IMG/VR virus record: IMGVR_UViG_3300043409_000785
Coordinates: 1-64,000 of that record
Strand: one strand, 5' to 3'
DNA from: a virus
Length of the DNA stretch: 64,000 bases
Part shown: piece after piece, positions 19,470-29,032 of the stretch
Numbering within the stretch: the stretch's first letter is position 1
How the letters are laid out: each line of letters starts with the position of its first letter
The notes under the pieces: model-generated
Seen by the model: only the letters and a program-made list of their open reading frames with translations
Databases searched by the model: none
What the model was told of the DNA's origin: nothing
Translations under genes and position numbers: made by a program

Positions 19470-19766
19470 ATGAACCCCCCAACTAAACCTGGACAGAAAT
19501 GCCGTGTCGTCGGTGGCAGGATGGCTTACAACGATGAGGGCAAAGGCCCAAATATCGGCAAGAAAGTCACCACCATGTTCCTGCACACTAAGCAAGCTGG
19601 TGTGGAAAAGGAGAACGTCTGGCACTGCCGGGCTAAAGATGGTGAGATGCTTCAGACCTACTTCGGAGTGGGTAATGAAGCCGACTTTTTGGAGTGTTGG
19701 CTTGAGGTGATTCCTGAACAGGAAAACCAAGATACGCTCTCTAACAAATTAGAGCTATCTTTGTAG
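19470..19766 (+). CDS. Conserved phage protein, 98 aa
   Basis: 'KCRVVGGRMAYNDEGKGPNIGKKV' and 'DFLECWLEVIPE' are familiar from a small SH3-like phage family. Starts three bases after the previous stop without a visible ribosome site. Function unknown. Confidence 0.65.
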   Translation: MNPPTKPGQKCRVVGGRMAYNDEGKGPNIGKKVTTMFLHTKQAGVEKENVWHCRAKDGEMLQTYFGVGNEADFLECWLEVIPEQENQDTLSNKLELSL

Positions 19767-20013
19767 AGCAGTCTGCCTTATCCTAACGTCAACGCAGCTC
19801 TCTACTGTAGAGCTGAGTAGTTCAAGGAAACCACCCCCGATATGTTTTGTGGGTCGGGCACCTTGTAACCACAGCCAGTAGTGTCTCGGCCTCATCAGCT
19901 CAGATGCGTGACTGGCAGCCATCCTAGCCCCTGTTGCCTGCCACGGAACAGGGGCTTTTTCTTGACCAAAACCTTTTCAACCATTAAGCGGTTCTTTGAA
20001 CCAAGGAGCAAAC
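19767..20013 (+). other. Noncoding gap with hairpins before rIIA
   Basis: 247 bases without a gene. CAGCTCT/AGAGCTG (19795-19801 with 19809-19815) and a strong terminator (19926-19960) are present, then a motif copy as the rIIA ribosome site. Confidence 0.55.
19926..19960 (+). terminator. Strong terminator before rIIA-like gene
   Basis: AGCCCCTGTT (19926-19935) / AACAGGGGCT (19947-19956), ten pairs, then T run. Confidence 0.9.
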
Positions 20014-22470
20014 ATGCAGGTCACCCATTCAGACGACTATATCACCCACGCTGTTATCGGTGGTGGCAAAACCATCGACTTCGGCATCTCTAACAATGCC
20101 GAGTTCTTCCACATCCTGAGCAGCACCCTCTACACCAACCAAGAGTTGGCTGTCGTCCGTGAAGTGCTGTGCAATGCCTGGGATGCCCATATCGAAGCAG
20201 GCTGCACTGACAAGGCTGTCATCGTCAGCACCAAGGACAGCAAGTTCTCTGTGCAAGACTTCGGACACGGTATCCACAAAGAAAAGATTGGCCCTATCTA
20301 TGGCACCTATGGAGCTTCCACTAAGAAGAACGATGGTGGTCAAACGGGTGGCTTCGGTTTGGGATGTAAAGCACCTTTTGCCTATACAGACCACTTTGAG
20401 GTGACCTCCTGCCATGATGGTGTCAAGACCGTCTACAGCATGAGTAAATCTTCTGCTGAAGTAGGTGGCAAGCCTAGCATCATTCCCATTGCCAGCTTTC
20501 CTACTGTTGAATCAGGTATCACAGTCTCACTGGCTTTCAAGCAAGCTAGTGACCGCTACACTTTTGAGAGGTACATCAAGCACATCACTCGCAATGGTGA
20601 GATGAAAGTTGAACTCGACGGCAAGCTGCTGGAAGTTCACCCTTTCAGTAGTATGACAGAAAACTTCTTGGTAACGACTCAGTTGAATCAAGATCACCCA
20701 AGTAGTGAAAGACTCTACGTTCGCTACGGCAATGTGGTGTACCCAATACCAGACAACGGAGCCTACACAAGCAATTACAAGTACATTGAGCATTATCTGA
20801 AACAACTGCAGCAAGGCTATAGCAGCAGATACAGCATCGTGTTTCAGGCACCAGCTCACAGCATTGGTGTAACACCCAGCCGGGAATCATTGTCCATGCA
20901 GGAACACACGCTTAAAACATTGCAAGCACTTTTGACTGCTTTTGTTGATCGTTTGAACCAAGTAGAAAAGACACAATCGGTTATTGTCATGAAGCAGTCT
21001 ATTGAAAAGACAGCTGCTGAAGGCAAGACTGGTTTGTTGCTGCATGCTTCGGATGCTATTCCTGGTCTGTTAAAGGCAAGCAATGTAGCTCCACAGTACA
21101 TACTGAGTTCTACTGAACTTATCAACGCTAAAGTAGCCTACATGTATCCTCAGTTTAATGGTTTTCGTTATGCAGATATTTTCAACCGAGTTGACGCTGC
21201 AATGAAAGCTGGTGTAGGTGATCGTGGTTTGCTTCAGTCTTACCGTGCTGCTTTATTGAAAGAGAAGCTGTCAAAGTACCGAGAATCTGATTGGTTTCAC
21301 AAACAGATTGCTGGTCCGTTGCTGGCTGCTATGAGCAGCGCTCCAGAAGACAAACTGGCTAAAAGTCCTGTGAAGAAAGTTCCAGATGTGTCTGTTGATC
21401 GCTTGTTGGCTTACGGGCACATGCACTCAATACATAGCCATTCTTTTCGGGATGGAAGTGCCTCATTCAAAGGATTAGTTGTTCCTTTGGTTCAAGCCAA
21501 GAAGCTACCATTGGATCAGTATCTGCCGTATCTGAGAAACATCGTGGTCATCTCGCATACCAAGATTGGTGTGAAAGATGCTCTGAAGAATGTTTCTGAG
21601 TTTAGGGCTGCTGACAATAAACCTTATGGGTTTCTGCTCTACCACGTCCACCGCTCTAAGGCCAAAACTGAAGCTGCCATTGAGTTCTTCAAAAAGCGTA
21701 GGATGGTTGTAATTGACATTACTGACCAGCAGCAGCTGGAAAGTAAAGAGACAAGAGCACCAGTTATTACTCGTAAGAAGGGATTGGCTTGTGCTTCTTC
21801 TGCTCTGGTTGCTGATAGAGTTGATCTGTCTTTGGTTATGCTCAATGATGTTAAACGCATTGAGAAGCCTGAATGGATTAGCAAAGTCAGCACAAGTGAC
21901 TATGCAACCAATGGTGGAAATTTCGACAAGTTCAGCAATGAGGATACTGTTGCTATTGTTCGTTTGTTTGGTTCAGTAGGTGGCATTTATGTCAGCTCAC
22001 TTCAAAAGAAGAATTACACCAGCAATGGCGCAGTTCATCTTGTGAAGTATGTGCATGACAAAGTTTGTGCTGAGATCATGAGCAACCCAAGAATCAAAGA
22101 GCATTTGAGCCTCAAAGTAAGTGGTGCCCCACACTACTGGGACAGCTTTTGTTCTTCGGAGTTGTTGGCTAAAGAGTTTGGTTTAGTGACTAACATCACT
22201 GAACAGGATCGGCTGTACCTACAACTGTACAACTCTTTACTTGACAAGTCTTACTACAACCGCACAACCTACCCAGAGCTCACTAAAGTAATGGCTTATT
22301 CTGCTGCTATTCAGGTCAATACAGTTGCTATTACTTTGGTGGACAATCTTAAAGCAATTGATCATTATTTGGATGTGCGGAATTTTGTTAGTAAATTAAA
22401 AAGTAAATCTTCTACCCTCGCAGTTAAATCTAAGTTATTGGAAATCTTGCATCTTGCTTTGAAACCGTAA
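20014..22470 (+). CDS. rIIA-like protein
   Basis: 818 residues. The N-terminus is a GHKL ATPase: 'VVREVLCNAWDAHIEAG' (N-box, ~45-61), 'FSVQDFGHGI' (DxGxG, ~80) and 'GGFGLGCKAPFAYTDHF' (glycine-rich lid, ~113-129). This matches T4-type rIIA proteins, which with rIIB protect against certain prophage exclusion systems and associate with the membrane. The start at 20014 has GAACCAAGGAGC upstream. The rIIB-like gene follows 13 bases later. The C-terminal half is helical without known domains. Confidence 0.85.
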   Translation: MQVTHSDDYITHAVIGGGKTIDFGISNNAEFFHILSSTLYTNQELAVVREVLCNAWDAHIEAGCTDKAVIVSTKDSKFSVQDFGHGIHKEKIGPIYGTYGASTKKNDGGQTGGFGLGCKAPFAYTDHFEVTSCHDGVKTVYSMSKSSAEVGGKPSIIPIASFPTVESGITVSLAFKQASDRYTFERYIKHITRNGEMKVELDGKLLEVHPFSSMTENFLVTTQLNQDHPSSERLYVRYGNVVYPIPDNGAYTSNYKYIEHYLKQLQQGYSSRYSIVFQAPAHSIGVTPSRESLSMQEHTLKTLQALLTAFVDRLNQVEKTQSVIVMKQSIEKTAAEGKTGLLLHASDAIPGLLKASNVAPQYILSSTELINAKVAYMYPQFNGFRYADIFNRVDAAMKAGVGDRGLLQSYRAALLKEKLSKYRESDWFHKQIAGPLLAAMSSAPEDKLAKSPVKKVPDVSVDRLLAYGHMHSIHSHSFRDGSASFKGLVVPLVQAKKLPLDQYLPYLRNIVVISHTKIGVKDALKNVSEFRAADNKPYGFLLYHVHRSKAKTEAAIEFFKKRRMVVIDITDQQQLESKETRAPVITRKKGLACASSALVADRVDLSLVMLNDVKRIEKPEWISKVSTSDYATNGGNFDKFSNEDTVAIVRLFGSVGGIYVSSLQKKNYTSNGAVHLVKYVHDKVCAEIMSNPRIKEHLSLKVSGAPHYWDSFCSSELLAKEFGLVTNITEQDRLYLQLYNSLLDKSYYNRTTYPELTKVMAYSAAIQVNTVAITLVDNLKAIDHYLDVRNFVSKLKSKSSTLAVKSKLLEILHLALKP

Positions 22471-22483
22471 AAGGAAATAAATC

Positions 22484-23914
22484 ATGAAAATTAAAATCAT
22501 AGCTGCGGTTGTCGATACACGGCAACTGACACTCTATAAAGAGAACGGTGAAGCTGTAGTCATCCCACAAGGTGACCCACGCTTGGCTCGTATCGTGGCT
22601 GAGGCTACACCTTTCCTGGCTCGTAATGAGCCTGTGGAAGTAGATTTGACTACTAAGACAGTTAACCACTATAAGGACTTTGAAGAAAGTTCTGGCGGTT
22701 TGGTCAAGTTCTTCCGAGTGGCTAAGAACAAGCTGAAAAGCTTGTTTGCTGTTAGTGCAGAAGCTGAACCTAAAACAATTCAGCCAATGACCCTGGGAAC
22801 TGTTCCGGGAAACAAAGAAGAAAAGATCACAGCTGCTGTTGCTGAAATCATGCAGCATGCTGTATCTGTTTCAGCTCCTGAGTTTGATGATCAAGAGATT
22901 GGTGAGAACGCTGACAACACTGTCATTGCAGTGATGAAACAGGTCAATGCAGCTCCTGCTGTGGTCACCAATATTGAGAGTATTGAGCCTCAGTTGGCGC
23001 ATGCTAATGCCAATGGTTCAACCATCGGTGTGCAGCGTTTCATGGAACGTATGGCTGCTGTGGTAAACAAGCGTCGTCATTCTGTGGAGGACTTGATGAA
23101 GTTCCTGCAGAAAGGTGACCTGCCCATTGCCCACGATGGCTCCATCATCATCTACAAAGTGCTGAACAAAGTAGACGATCACTACGTTGATTGCCACACT
23201 TGGAATGTGCCTCAAAAGGTGGGCAGCTATGTCTGCATGGATGAGTCCTTGGTGGACCCGGATCGTCGCAACGATTGCAGCAATGGTCTGCATGTGGCTC
23301 GCCGTGGCTACATCAGCGGCTTCAGTGGTGATGTATGTGTGCTGGCCAAGGTCAAGCCCGAAGACGTGATTGCTGTACCGCAGTACGATGCCAACAAGAT
23401 GCGTGTCTGTGGCTACCACATTTTGTTCGAGCTGAGCCAGGAAGACCATACCAAGCTCCGCAACAACAAGCCTATCACCGACACGGTGGAAGGCCAGAAG
23501 CTGCTGGGCAAAGCCATTGCTGGTGACCATGCGGGCATCCTAGAGGAAGTTCGTATCGGTGGGCACAAGGGCACCAATATCAAGGTAACGCCTGTGAAAA
23601 CTGCTAAAGCTAAACCTGTAAAGCAAAAACCAACACCCTTGGTTGCAGCCATCGAAGAGTCGTCGGCAGTACCACAAGCTCCTGCTCTCGATCCCAAGGC
23701 TGTAGCTACTGCAGTGGTTGTTGCCAAGCAAGGCAATGCCCGTCAGCAGAAAGCCAAGGCACTGTGGGAAACCACTTGCTTTCCTGCTACTGAGCTGGAA
23801 CGTACTCAGGCAGCACAAGCTTTGCTTGACTTTAAGAAAGCTGCCAAAGTGAGCTGGGCAACTCTTGGGTTGCCAGACGCCACTGGAGCTGACTTGACCA
23901 AGCTGCTGAGCTAA
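22484..23914 (+). CDS. rIIB-like protein
   Basis: 476 residues. The central ~180-340 region ('VQRFMERMAAVVNKRRHSVEDLMKFLQKGDLPIAHDGSIIIYKVL' and 'NGLHVARRGYISGFSGDVCVLAKVKPEDVIAVP') is the conserved core of rIIB-like proteins; the flanks are Ala/Lys-rich linkers. Expected to act with the upstream rIIA-like ATPase. Start follows AAAGGAAATAAATC. The C-terminal repeat-poor tail (~400-476) is helical. Confidence 0.85.
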   Translation: MKIKIIAAVVDTRQLTLYKENGEAVVIPQGDPRLARIVAEATPFLARNEPVEVDLTTKTVNHYKDFEESSGGLVKFFRVAKNKLKSLFAVSAEAEPKTIQPMTLGTVPGNKEEKITAAVAEIMQHAVSVSAPEFDDQEIGENADNTVIAVMKQVNAAPAVVTNIESIEPQLAHANANGSTIGVQRFMERMAAVVNKRRHSVEDLMKFLQKGDLPIAHDGSIIIYKVLNKVDDHYVDCHTWNVPQKVGSYVCMDESLVDPDRRNDCSNGLHVARRGYISGFSGDVCVLAKVKPEDVIAVPQYDANKMRVCGYHILFELSQEDHTKLRNNKPITDTVEGQKLLGKAIAGDHAGILEEVRIGGHKGTNIKVTPVKTAKAKPVKQKPTPLVAAIEESSAVPQAPALDPKAVATAVVVAKQGNARQQKAKALWETTCFPATELERTQAAQALLDFKKAAKVSWATLGLPDATGADLTKLLS

Positions 23915-23930
23915 ATTGATCTGTAAAGGG

Positions 23931-23957
23931 TACCTCTATCGTATAAACTTAGAGGTA
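23931..23957 (+). promoter_or_regulatory. Inverted repeat, possible operator
   Basis: TACCTCTA (23931-23938) and TAGAGGTA (23950-23957), eight perfect pairs over an 11-base spacer, 21 bases before the start of a helix-turn-helix gene. Could be its operator or a hairpin terminating the rIIB transcript. Confidence 0.45.
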
Positions 23958-23978
23958 ACTTTTACAGGAATCACTTAC

Positions 23979-24299
23979 ATGTCAGACGCTTACCGAGCCA
24001 ACCGAAAATGCACCGATGAGGACATCATCCGACTCAACAGTGTTGGATTGTCCTTGTCCACCATTGCCAAAAAACTAGACTGCCACCCAACCACCATCAC
24101 GCTGCGATTAAAAGCCCTCAAAATCAATCCAGCTGATACCCGAAGAACCTTCATGGAAGATGTGTTCAATGGTATGGCCAAGCCCCAACAAGACTGGCTC
24201 ATCAGTCAACTAGGGCCACATATTACCATCAAGGACTATGTACAAAACCTACTGGTCAAGGATTACTTGACCAGAAATCAATCGAACCAAGGAACATAA
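23979..24299 (+). CDS. Helix-turn-helix protein, 106 aa
   Basis: ATG 23979 has CAGGAA eight bases upstream. Residues ~12-45 ('TDEDIIRLNSVGLSLSTIAKKLDCHPTTITLRLKAL') form a clear sigma70-r4/Myb-type helix-turn-helix, likely DNA-binding. The rest is helical. Candidate regulator of middle genes; target unknown. Confidence 0.75.
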   Translation: MSDAYRANRKCTDEDIIRLNSVGLSLSTIAKKLDCHPTTITLRLKALKINPADTRRTFMEDVFNGMAKPQQDWLISQLGPHITIKDYVQNLLVKDYLTRNQSNQGT

Positions 24300-24300
24300 C

Positions 24301-25002
24301 ATGCCAGGACACTTTACTACTTCGTATCTTAGTGCTGACTCCAGTTCTGCAATAGCCGCGTCAGGAGATGAGTTTTTTGTGGGAGAGGTTGTGGGCCATC
24401 AAGGCACAAGCGACCTAGCTACAATTAAATCCTTCAAAGCCAACAGCGAAACCAATGACATTGATGTGGATACTGATAAAGGACACTGCACAATAAACTT
24501 TTTAGTGAAAGTAGATAGAGCAGTATGCGTGCATGAGGGTAATAACTGTACGCTAAGCAAAACCAAGGAATGGTTTGAGAAAGCTGTGCCCAACCCTGTG
24601 TTGAAAAACTTCAACAGCCAGCTGGGTTGCCATTTTGAAGAAGTGGCAGAGATGCTAAATCCAATTCAAGGAGTGGATAGTCTTACATCTGAATTGCTGA
24701 TCTCTGCTGAAGACGCTATGAGCGCCCTAGCCAGCCATATCAAGAACAACAGTGGGAAACGCATTGTTTTTATTGAATCAGAAAACGAACTTGAATTTCT
24801 TGACGCTATCTGTGATCAGATCGTCACCGGCACTGGCGTAGCTCACATGTCAGGACAGGACATCATTGGTGCTATGACCGAAGTCAACGACTCCAACTTC
24901 TCCAAGTTTGAAGATGGCCTGCCTCTCTTTGATGCTAACCGTAAGATCATCAAAGGCAAGCATTACCGCAAGGCAAATCTTGAACCTTTCCTGAAGAAAT
25001 AA
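24301..25002 (+). CDS. MazG-like NTP pyrophosphohydrolase with N-terminal extension
   Basis: 233 residues. The last ~145 form an all-alpha NTP-PPase: 'LGCHFEEVAEML' (ExxE pair), 'LEFLDAICDQIVTGTGVAHMSG' (second metal site ExxD) and a C-terminal 'NFSKFEDGLPLFDANRKIIKGKHYRKANLEPFL' that is standard in phage members. It would hydrolyse a nucleotide triphosphate, perhaps a modified or alarmone nucleotide. The first ~90 residues are an extra beta-rich domain of unknown role. Followed by a terminator. Confidence 0.75.
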   Translation: MPGHFTTSYLSADSSSAIAASGDEFFVGEVVGHQGTSDLATIKSFKANSETNDIDVDTDKGHCTINFLVKVDRAVCVHEGNNCTLSKTKEWFEKAVPNPVLKNFNSQLGCHFEEVAEMLNPIQGVDSLTSELLISAEDAMSALASHIKNNSGKRIVFIESENELEFLDAICDQIVTGTGVAHMSGQDIIGAMTEVNDSNFSKFEDGLPLFDANRKIIKGKHYRKANLEPFLKK

Positions 25003-25024
25003 ACTCCCCCATCCTCACTAACAC

Positions 25025-25046
25025 AGCCCCTGCTCAGGGGCTTTTT
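25025..25046 (+). terminator. Terminator before helicase gene
   Basis: AGCCCC...GGGGCT stem (25025-25030 with 25037-25042) extended inward by TG/CA, followed by TTTT. Confidence 0.85.
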
Positions 25047-25060
25047 GATTGGAAATCTAT

Positions 25061-26365
25061 ATGGATACCAAAGACGAATTGAACCAAGGACAGAGAAAAG
25101 CTGCGGAAGGCTTTTTCTCGTGGTTGTTTGACCCATCCTCTAAGGAACTCAACATCTCCGGCCCTGGTGGTGTTGGTAAGACCTTCCTCATGGGAAAACT
25201 CATTGATGAGATATTGCCTCGTTACTTTGATACTTGCAAGTTGATGGGTATTCCTCCTGAGTACGACTCGGTGGTGATGACGGCTACCACGAATCAAGCT
25301 GCTGAGGTGCTGGGGCTATCCACAGGACGGCCTACTGAAACCGTGCATTCCTTCTTCAACCTTACCGTGAAGGATGACTTCAAGACGGGGGAATCTATTC
25401 TCACTAAAACCAGGAACTGGGTAGTGCATGAGCGCAAGATCATCTTTGTAGATGAAGCCTCTATGGTGGATTCTAAATTGCGTAAATACATACTGGAAGG
25501 AACACACAACTGCAAGCTAGTCTATGTTGGCGATCATTGCCAACTAGCACCAGTCAAGGAAACTCTGTCTCCTGTGTACCGAAATGGCTTGCCAATTTTT
25601 GTGCTTACAGAGCCAATGAGAAACAGCAAGCAGCCTGCCTTGATGGCTCTGTGCCAACAGCTCAGAGACACTGTAGAGACTGGCGTATTCAATCCTATCC
25701 AGGTTGTTCCTGGCGTCATTGACTGGCTTGACAATCATCAGATTCAAGCAGAGCTTGCTAATACATTCCTACGTCAAACTCTTGATGCTCGTATTCTGGC
25801 TTACACCAATCCCCAAGTAGTAGGTTTCAACGACTACATCCGGGATTTGCGCCAGCTTCCTGACGAATACAGTGTGGGTGAGATGTTGATCAGCAACAGT
25901 GCTGTTCAGCTCAGTATGACTTCTCGACTGTCTATTCAGGAAGAAGTGGAGATTGTTGAACAAGCTCCCTTGACCATCATGGAAAAGATTGCTGCTGGTG
26001 GCGTAGAACTGGAAGTACGTGAAACCAAACTCCGTACTCGCCTTGGTTCGGTGGTCAGCGTCAAACTGCCAGTCAACCGGGAGCACTTTGCCCAGCTGGT
26101 CAAGTATTTCCAGCAGGCCAAGAACTGGGAACGCTACTTCCATTTGAAGAACACTTACCCCGATCTGCGTCAACGAGATGCTGCCACGGTGCATAAAGCC
26201 CAAGGCAGCACTGTCGAGACGGTGTACATCGACGTAGGTAACCTGAGTACTTGTCACCAACCCAACACAGCAGCACGTTTGCTGTATGTCGCTGCTACCC
26301 GAGCACGTTCCAGGATCGTCATGTATGGTGAACTGGCTCAGAAGTACGGAGGCATCATTTACTGA
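25061..26365 (+). CDS. SF1B DNA helicase, Dda/RecD-like (N4 gp37-like)
   Basis: 434 residues. Motif I 'ISGPGGVGKTFLMGKL' (~32-47), motif Ia 'TATTNQAAEVL', motif II 'IIFVDEASMVD' (DEAS, ~129), motif III 'YVGDHCQLAPV', and motifs V/VI 'ATVHKAQGSTVETVYID' and 'LLYVAATRARSRIVMYG'. This is a 5'-3' helicase of the Dda/RecD group, conserved in N4-like phages for replication. ATG 25061 with GGAAA before it is preferred to TTG 25049. Codons 6-9 and ~320 carry motif copies. Confidence 0.92.
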   Translation: MDTKDELNQGQRKAAEGFFSWLFDPSSKELNISGPGGVGKTFLMGKLIDEILPRYFDTCKLMGIPPEYDSVVMTATTNQAAEVLGLSTGRPTETVHSFFNLTVKDDFKTGESILTKTRNWVVHERKIIFVDEASMVDSKLRKYILEGTHNCKLVYVGDHCQLAPVKETLSPVYRNGLPIFVLTEPMRNSKQPALMALCQQLRDTVETGVFNPIQVVPGVIDWLDNHQIQAELANTFLRQTLDARILAYTNPQVVGFNDYIRDLRQLPDEYSVGEMLISNSAVQLSMTSRLSIQEEVEIVEQAPLTIMEKIAAGGVELEVRETKLRTRLGSVVSVKLPVNREHFAQLVKYFQQAKNWERYFHLKNTYPDLRQRDAATVHKAQGSTVETVYIDVGNLSTCHQPNTAARLLYVAATRARSRIVMYGELAQKYGGIIY

Positions 26366-26374
26366 AAGAGACTC

Positions 26375-26884
26375 ATGATTGACGAAGCAAAAACCATCCT
26401 GGCAAAGATTGATGAGACGCTATTTGTGGCTGAAGAGCGTCGCTTGAAAGCTGCACTTGATGCACTGGTTCTAGCTAATAACGAAGCGCATAAGCAAGTC
26501 TTGTCTGGATTTTTTTACAACGGGGATTTCTATTTGCATAGCAAAATGCTCCCCAGCTTGCAGAGTGTCAGGGTGCCTAAGCCCACTTTGCACATAAGCT
26601 TAAATGATCAAATGCAGGCTCATCTCAAGGACAGGGTAGCTGTCAAACTGGACCGGGATCAGATAAAACAGATTCTGTACAAGCTGGTGTATCGGTGTCT
26701 CAGTCTTCAGGAAGTTAGGGACGCTCTCCCGGAGTGCCTTGTTTCCTTGGTTCCAGATTTGGCCAAACTAAGGCGAAAAAAACGCCAAGAAATGTTCTTC
26801 TTTGGTGACCAAAGAACAGAGCGACAGTTCCTAATGCTGCTGCCCAAGATGGAGTTATATGCTGTCTCAAGATTCCTTTATTGA
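26375..26884 (+). CDS. Conserved protein between helicase and polymerase, 169 aa
   Basis: Sits where N4 gp38 lies. Helical N-terminus ('AEERRLKAALDALVLANNEAHKQ') and a basic segment 'LAKLRRKKRQEMFFFGDQRTERQF'. No domain is recognised; its fixed place between helicase and polymerase genes suggests a replication accessory role. Start has AAAGAGA upstream, ten bases after the helicase stop. Confidence 0.65.
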   Translation: MIDEAKTILAKIDETLFVAEERRLKAALDALVLANNEAHKQVLSGFFYNGDFYLHSKMLPSLQSVRVPKPTLHISLNDQMQAHLKDRVAVKLDRDQIKQILYKLVYRCLSLQEVRDALPECLVSLVPDLAKLRRKKRQEMFFFGDQRTERQFLMLLPKMELYAVSRFLY

Positions 26885-26896
26885 ACCAAGAAGAAT

Positions 26897-29032
26897 ATGA
26901 ACTACCTTGTTTACTCCAACCCAGAGAAAGCTACATACCCAATTTGCATTCTGGTGTCTGCCATTCGCAAGACAGAGATCATGGATGCTTATCTCAAAAC
27001 AGGAATCAATCCTGATGATGTATTGGTCATGGACTTGCACTATAGCAAAACCCAAAAGAAAACCCCTGTCTCGGAAATCAAAGCCTATCTTAAAGAAGAG
27101 CTGGCTCCTGAGCTTACACGGCTGGGTGTGCAACACGTTCTAGTCACGGACAGTGATTACTTCAAAGTCTTGACTGGTACTGCTAAGGTAGAAGCTCATC
27201 TTGGCTATGTGATGTCTTCTTCCTTTGGTTCCTTCAAGGTGGTTTACGCTCCCAGCTACAAGGCGATCTTTTACGATCCTGTAAAGGTCAAGGCTAAGAT
27301 TGCACAGGCTGTGGATGCTTTGTTGGCTGACCTACAAGGTCAATATGCCAAGCCAGGAGAAGGCATTATCAGGTTTGCTGAGTACCCTAGAACCAAAGAA
27401 GAAATACAGCAGTGGCTAGACAGGATTCTGGCCATGAACTGTGACCTGACCTGCGACATTGAAGCATTCAGCCTCAAGCACCATACGGCAGGCATTGGCA
27501 CTATCACCTTTTGCTGGAACCAGCATGAAGGCATTGCCTTTGCTGTGGACTACCAGGAGATTCCTGGAGCCATGACAGCACCGTATGGCAAGCAAGTCTT
27601 CAACGTAGAAGTCAGGGCCATGTTGCTGAAGTTCTTCCTAGCTTTCAAGCAAAAGATGATTTATCACAACATCGCCTATGACGCCTACGTGTTGATCTAC
27701 CAGCTCTTTATGGTGGACATTCTGGACACGGAAGGATTGCTCGATGGTATGGATGTGATGCTCAGGAATTGGGAATGCACCAAGCTCATCACCTATCTGG
27801 CTACCAACTCTTGTGCAGGCAACAAGCTGGGACTGAAGGCCCAAGCACAGGAGTTTTCAGGGAATTACAGCATGGACGACATCCATGACATCACCAAGAT
27901 TCCATTGCCTAAACTGCTGGAATACAACTTGGTGGATGGTCTATCTACGTGGTTCGTTTACCACAAGCACTGGAATACTCTGGTGGCAGATCAACAAGAA
28001 GAAATTTATCAGACACTCTTCAAGCCAGCAACTCTGGACATCATCCAGATGCAGCTGACAGGTTTGCCATTGAACATGGAACGTGTCAAGGAAGTCAAGG
28101 CCATCCTACAAGCCATTGAGGATCAGGCTACTTCCGTGATTCAGCAGTCTCCACTGGTGCAGCAGTACACCCATCACTTGCGAGAAAAGCATGTGGCCAA
28201 ACGAAACTCAGAGCTGAAGAAGAAGCAAATCACCATGGCAGATGCTGAGGTATTAGCGGTCAACTTCAATCCGAACTCAGGACCACAACTGCAGGAGTTG
28301 TTGTTTGAGATGGTAGGCTTGCCTGTCATTTCTTATACCGACAGCAAGCAACCTGGAACTGACGGGGATACGTTGAAAGCTTTGCAGAACCATACCAAGG
28401 ATACCGATGTGCTTTCTTTCCTTGGTTCGTTGATTGACTACAAAGCAGTCAATAAACTTCTGGTGAGCTTCATTCCTGCATTTGAGGAAGCAGTCCAGGG
28501 ACCGGATGGCTGGCATTATTTGTTTGGTAGTTTCAACTTGGGAGGCACCGTCTCAGGACGGCTATCCAGCTCAAATCCGAATATGCAGAATCTGCCTGCT
28601 AACATTGTGATGGTTATCTCTGCTGCTTTGCTGATATTGTTTGAAAAGCAACTTGAAGGCTTTGTCGAAAAAGGCAAGCTCAATCTGGGCAAGCTCATCA
28701 AGAGCTGTTTTCAAGCGCCCCCAGGATGGTTATTTTGTGGCTTGGACTTTGCTTCCTTGGAAGACAGGATCAGTGCGCTGACCACCAAAGATCCCGCTAA
28801 GTTGCTCGTGTACGTTGACGGGTTCGACGGCCACTGTTTACGCGCTCATGCCTACTTTGGGGAGCATATGCCAGAAATCATTCTTGCTGCCGAAACAGAT
28901 CGCTGTTTTTTGGTAAATGTAGGTGGCAAGGAATTATCTGTAATGTGTGGTACATTAGTTACCTGTCCAGATGGGCAGGTTAGAAAAGTGGAGGATTATT
29001 TTGAACTGGTTACCGATAAAAAACTTCCCTAA
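26897..29032 (+). CDS. DNA polymerase A family, N-terminal part (N4 gp39-like)
   Basis: The frame encodes 711 residues; homology to N4-type polymerase runs to about residue 668 (28900). 3'-5' exonuclease motifs: 'LTCDIEAFSLKHH' (~184), 'YHNIAYDAYVLIY' (~256) and 'YNLVDGLSTWFVY' (~342). Polymerase: 'GSFNLGGTVSGRLSSSNPNMQNLP' and motif A 'FCGLDFASLEDRISAL' (Asp ~617). After 'EHMPEIILAAETD' the sequence stops resembling polymerase, runs 43 unrelated residues and ends at TAA. Motifs B and C are in the downstream segments (29600-30355). The gene is therefore split by an HNH cassette. Ribosome site GAACCAAGAAGAAT. Confidence 0.88.
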   Translation: MNYLVYSNPEKATYPICILVSAIRKTEIMDAYLKTGINPDDVLVMDLHYSKTQKKTPVSEIKAYLKEELAPELTRLGVQHVLVTDSDYFKVLTGTAKVEAHLGYVMSSSFGSFKVVYAPSYKAIFYDPVKVKAKIAQAVDALLADLQGQYAKPGEGIIRFAEYPRTKEEIQQWLDRILAMNCDLTCDIEAFSLKHHTAGIGTITFCWNQHEGIAFAVDYQEIPGAMTAPYGKQVFNVEVRAMLLKFFLAFKQKMIYHNIAYDAYVLIYQLFMVDILDTEGLLDGMDVMLRNWECTKLITYLATNSCAGNKLGLKAQAQEFSGNYSMDDIHDITKIPLPKLLEYNLVDGLSTWFVYHKHWNTLVADQQEEIYQTLFKPATLDIIQMQLTGLPLNMERVKEVKAILQAIEDQATSVIQQSPLVQQYTHHLREKHVAKRNSELKKKQITMADAEVLAVNFNPNSGPQLQELLFEMVGLPVISYTDSKQPGTDGDTLKALQNHTKDTDVLSFLGSLIDYKAVNKLLVSFIPAFEEAVQGPDGWHYLFGSFNLGGTVSGRLSSSNPNMQNLPANIVMVISAALLILFEKQLEGFVEKGKLNLGKLIKSCFQAPPGWLFCGLDFASLEDRISALTTKDPAKLLVYVDGFDGHCLRAHAYFGEHMPEIILAAETDRCFLVNVGGKELSVMCGTLVTCPDGQVRKVEDYFELVTDKKLP

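Noticed and set aside
28901-29032. Intein N-terminus in the polymerase (CGTLVTCPDGQVRKVEDYF looks intein-like)
   Set aside because: The frame stops at 29032 and the HNH gene is in another frame; the residue after the putative C-terminal Asn near the re-entry point is Val, not Cys, Ser or Thr.
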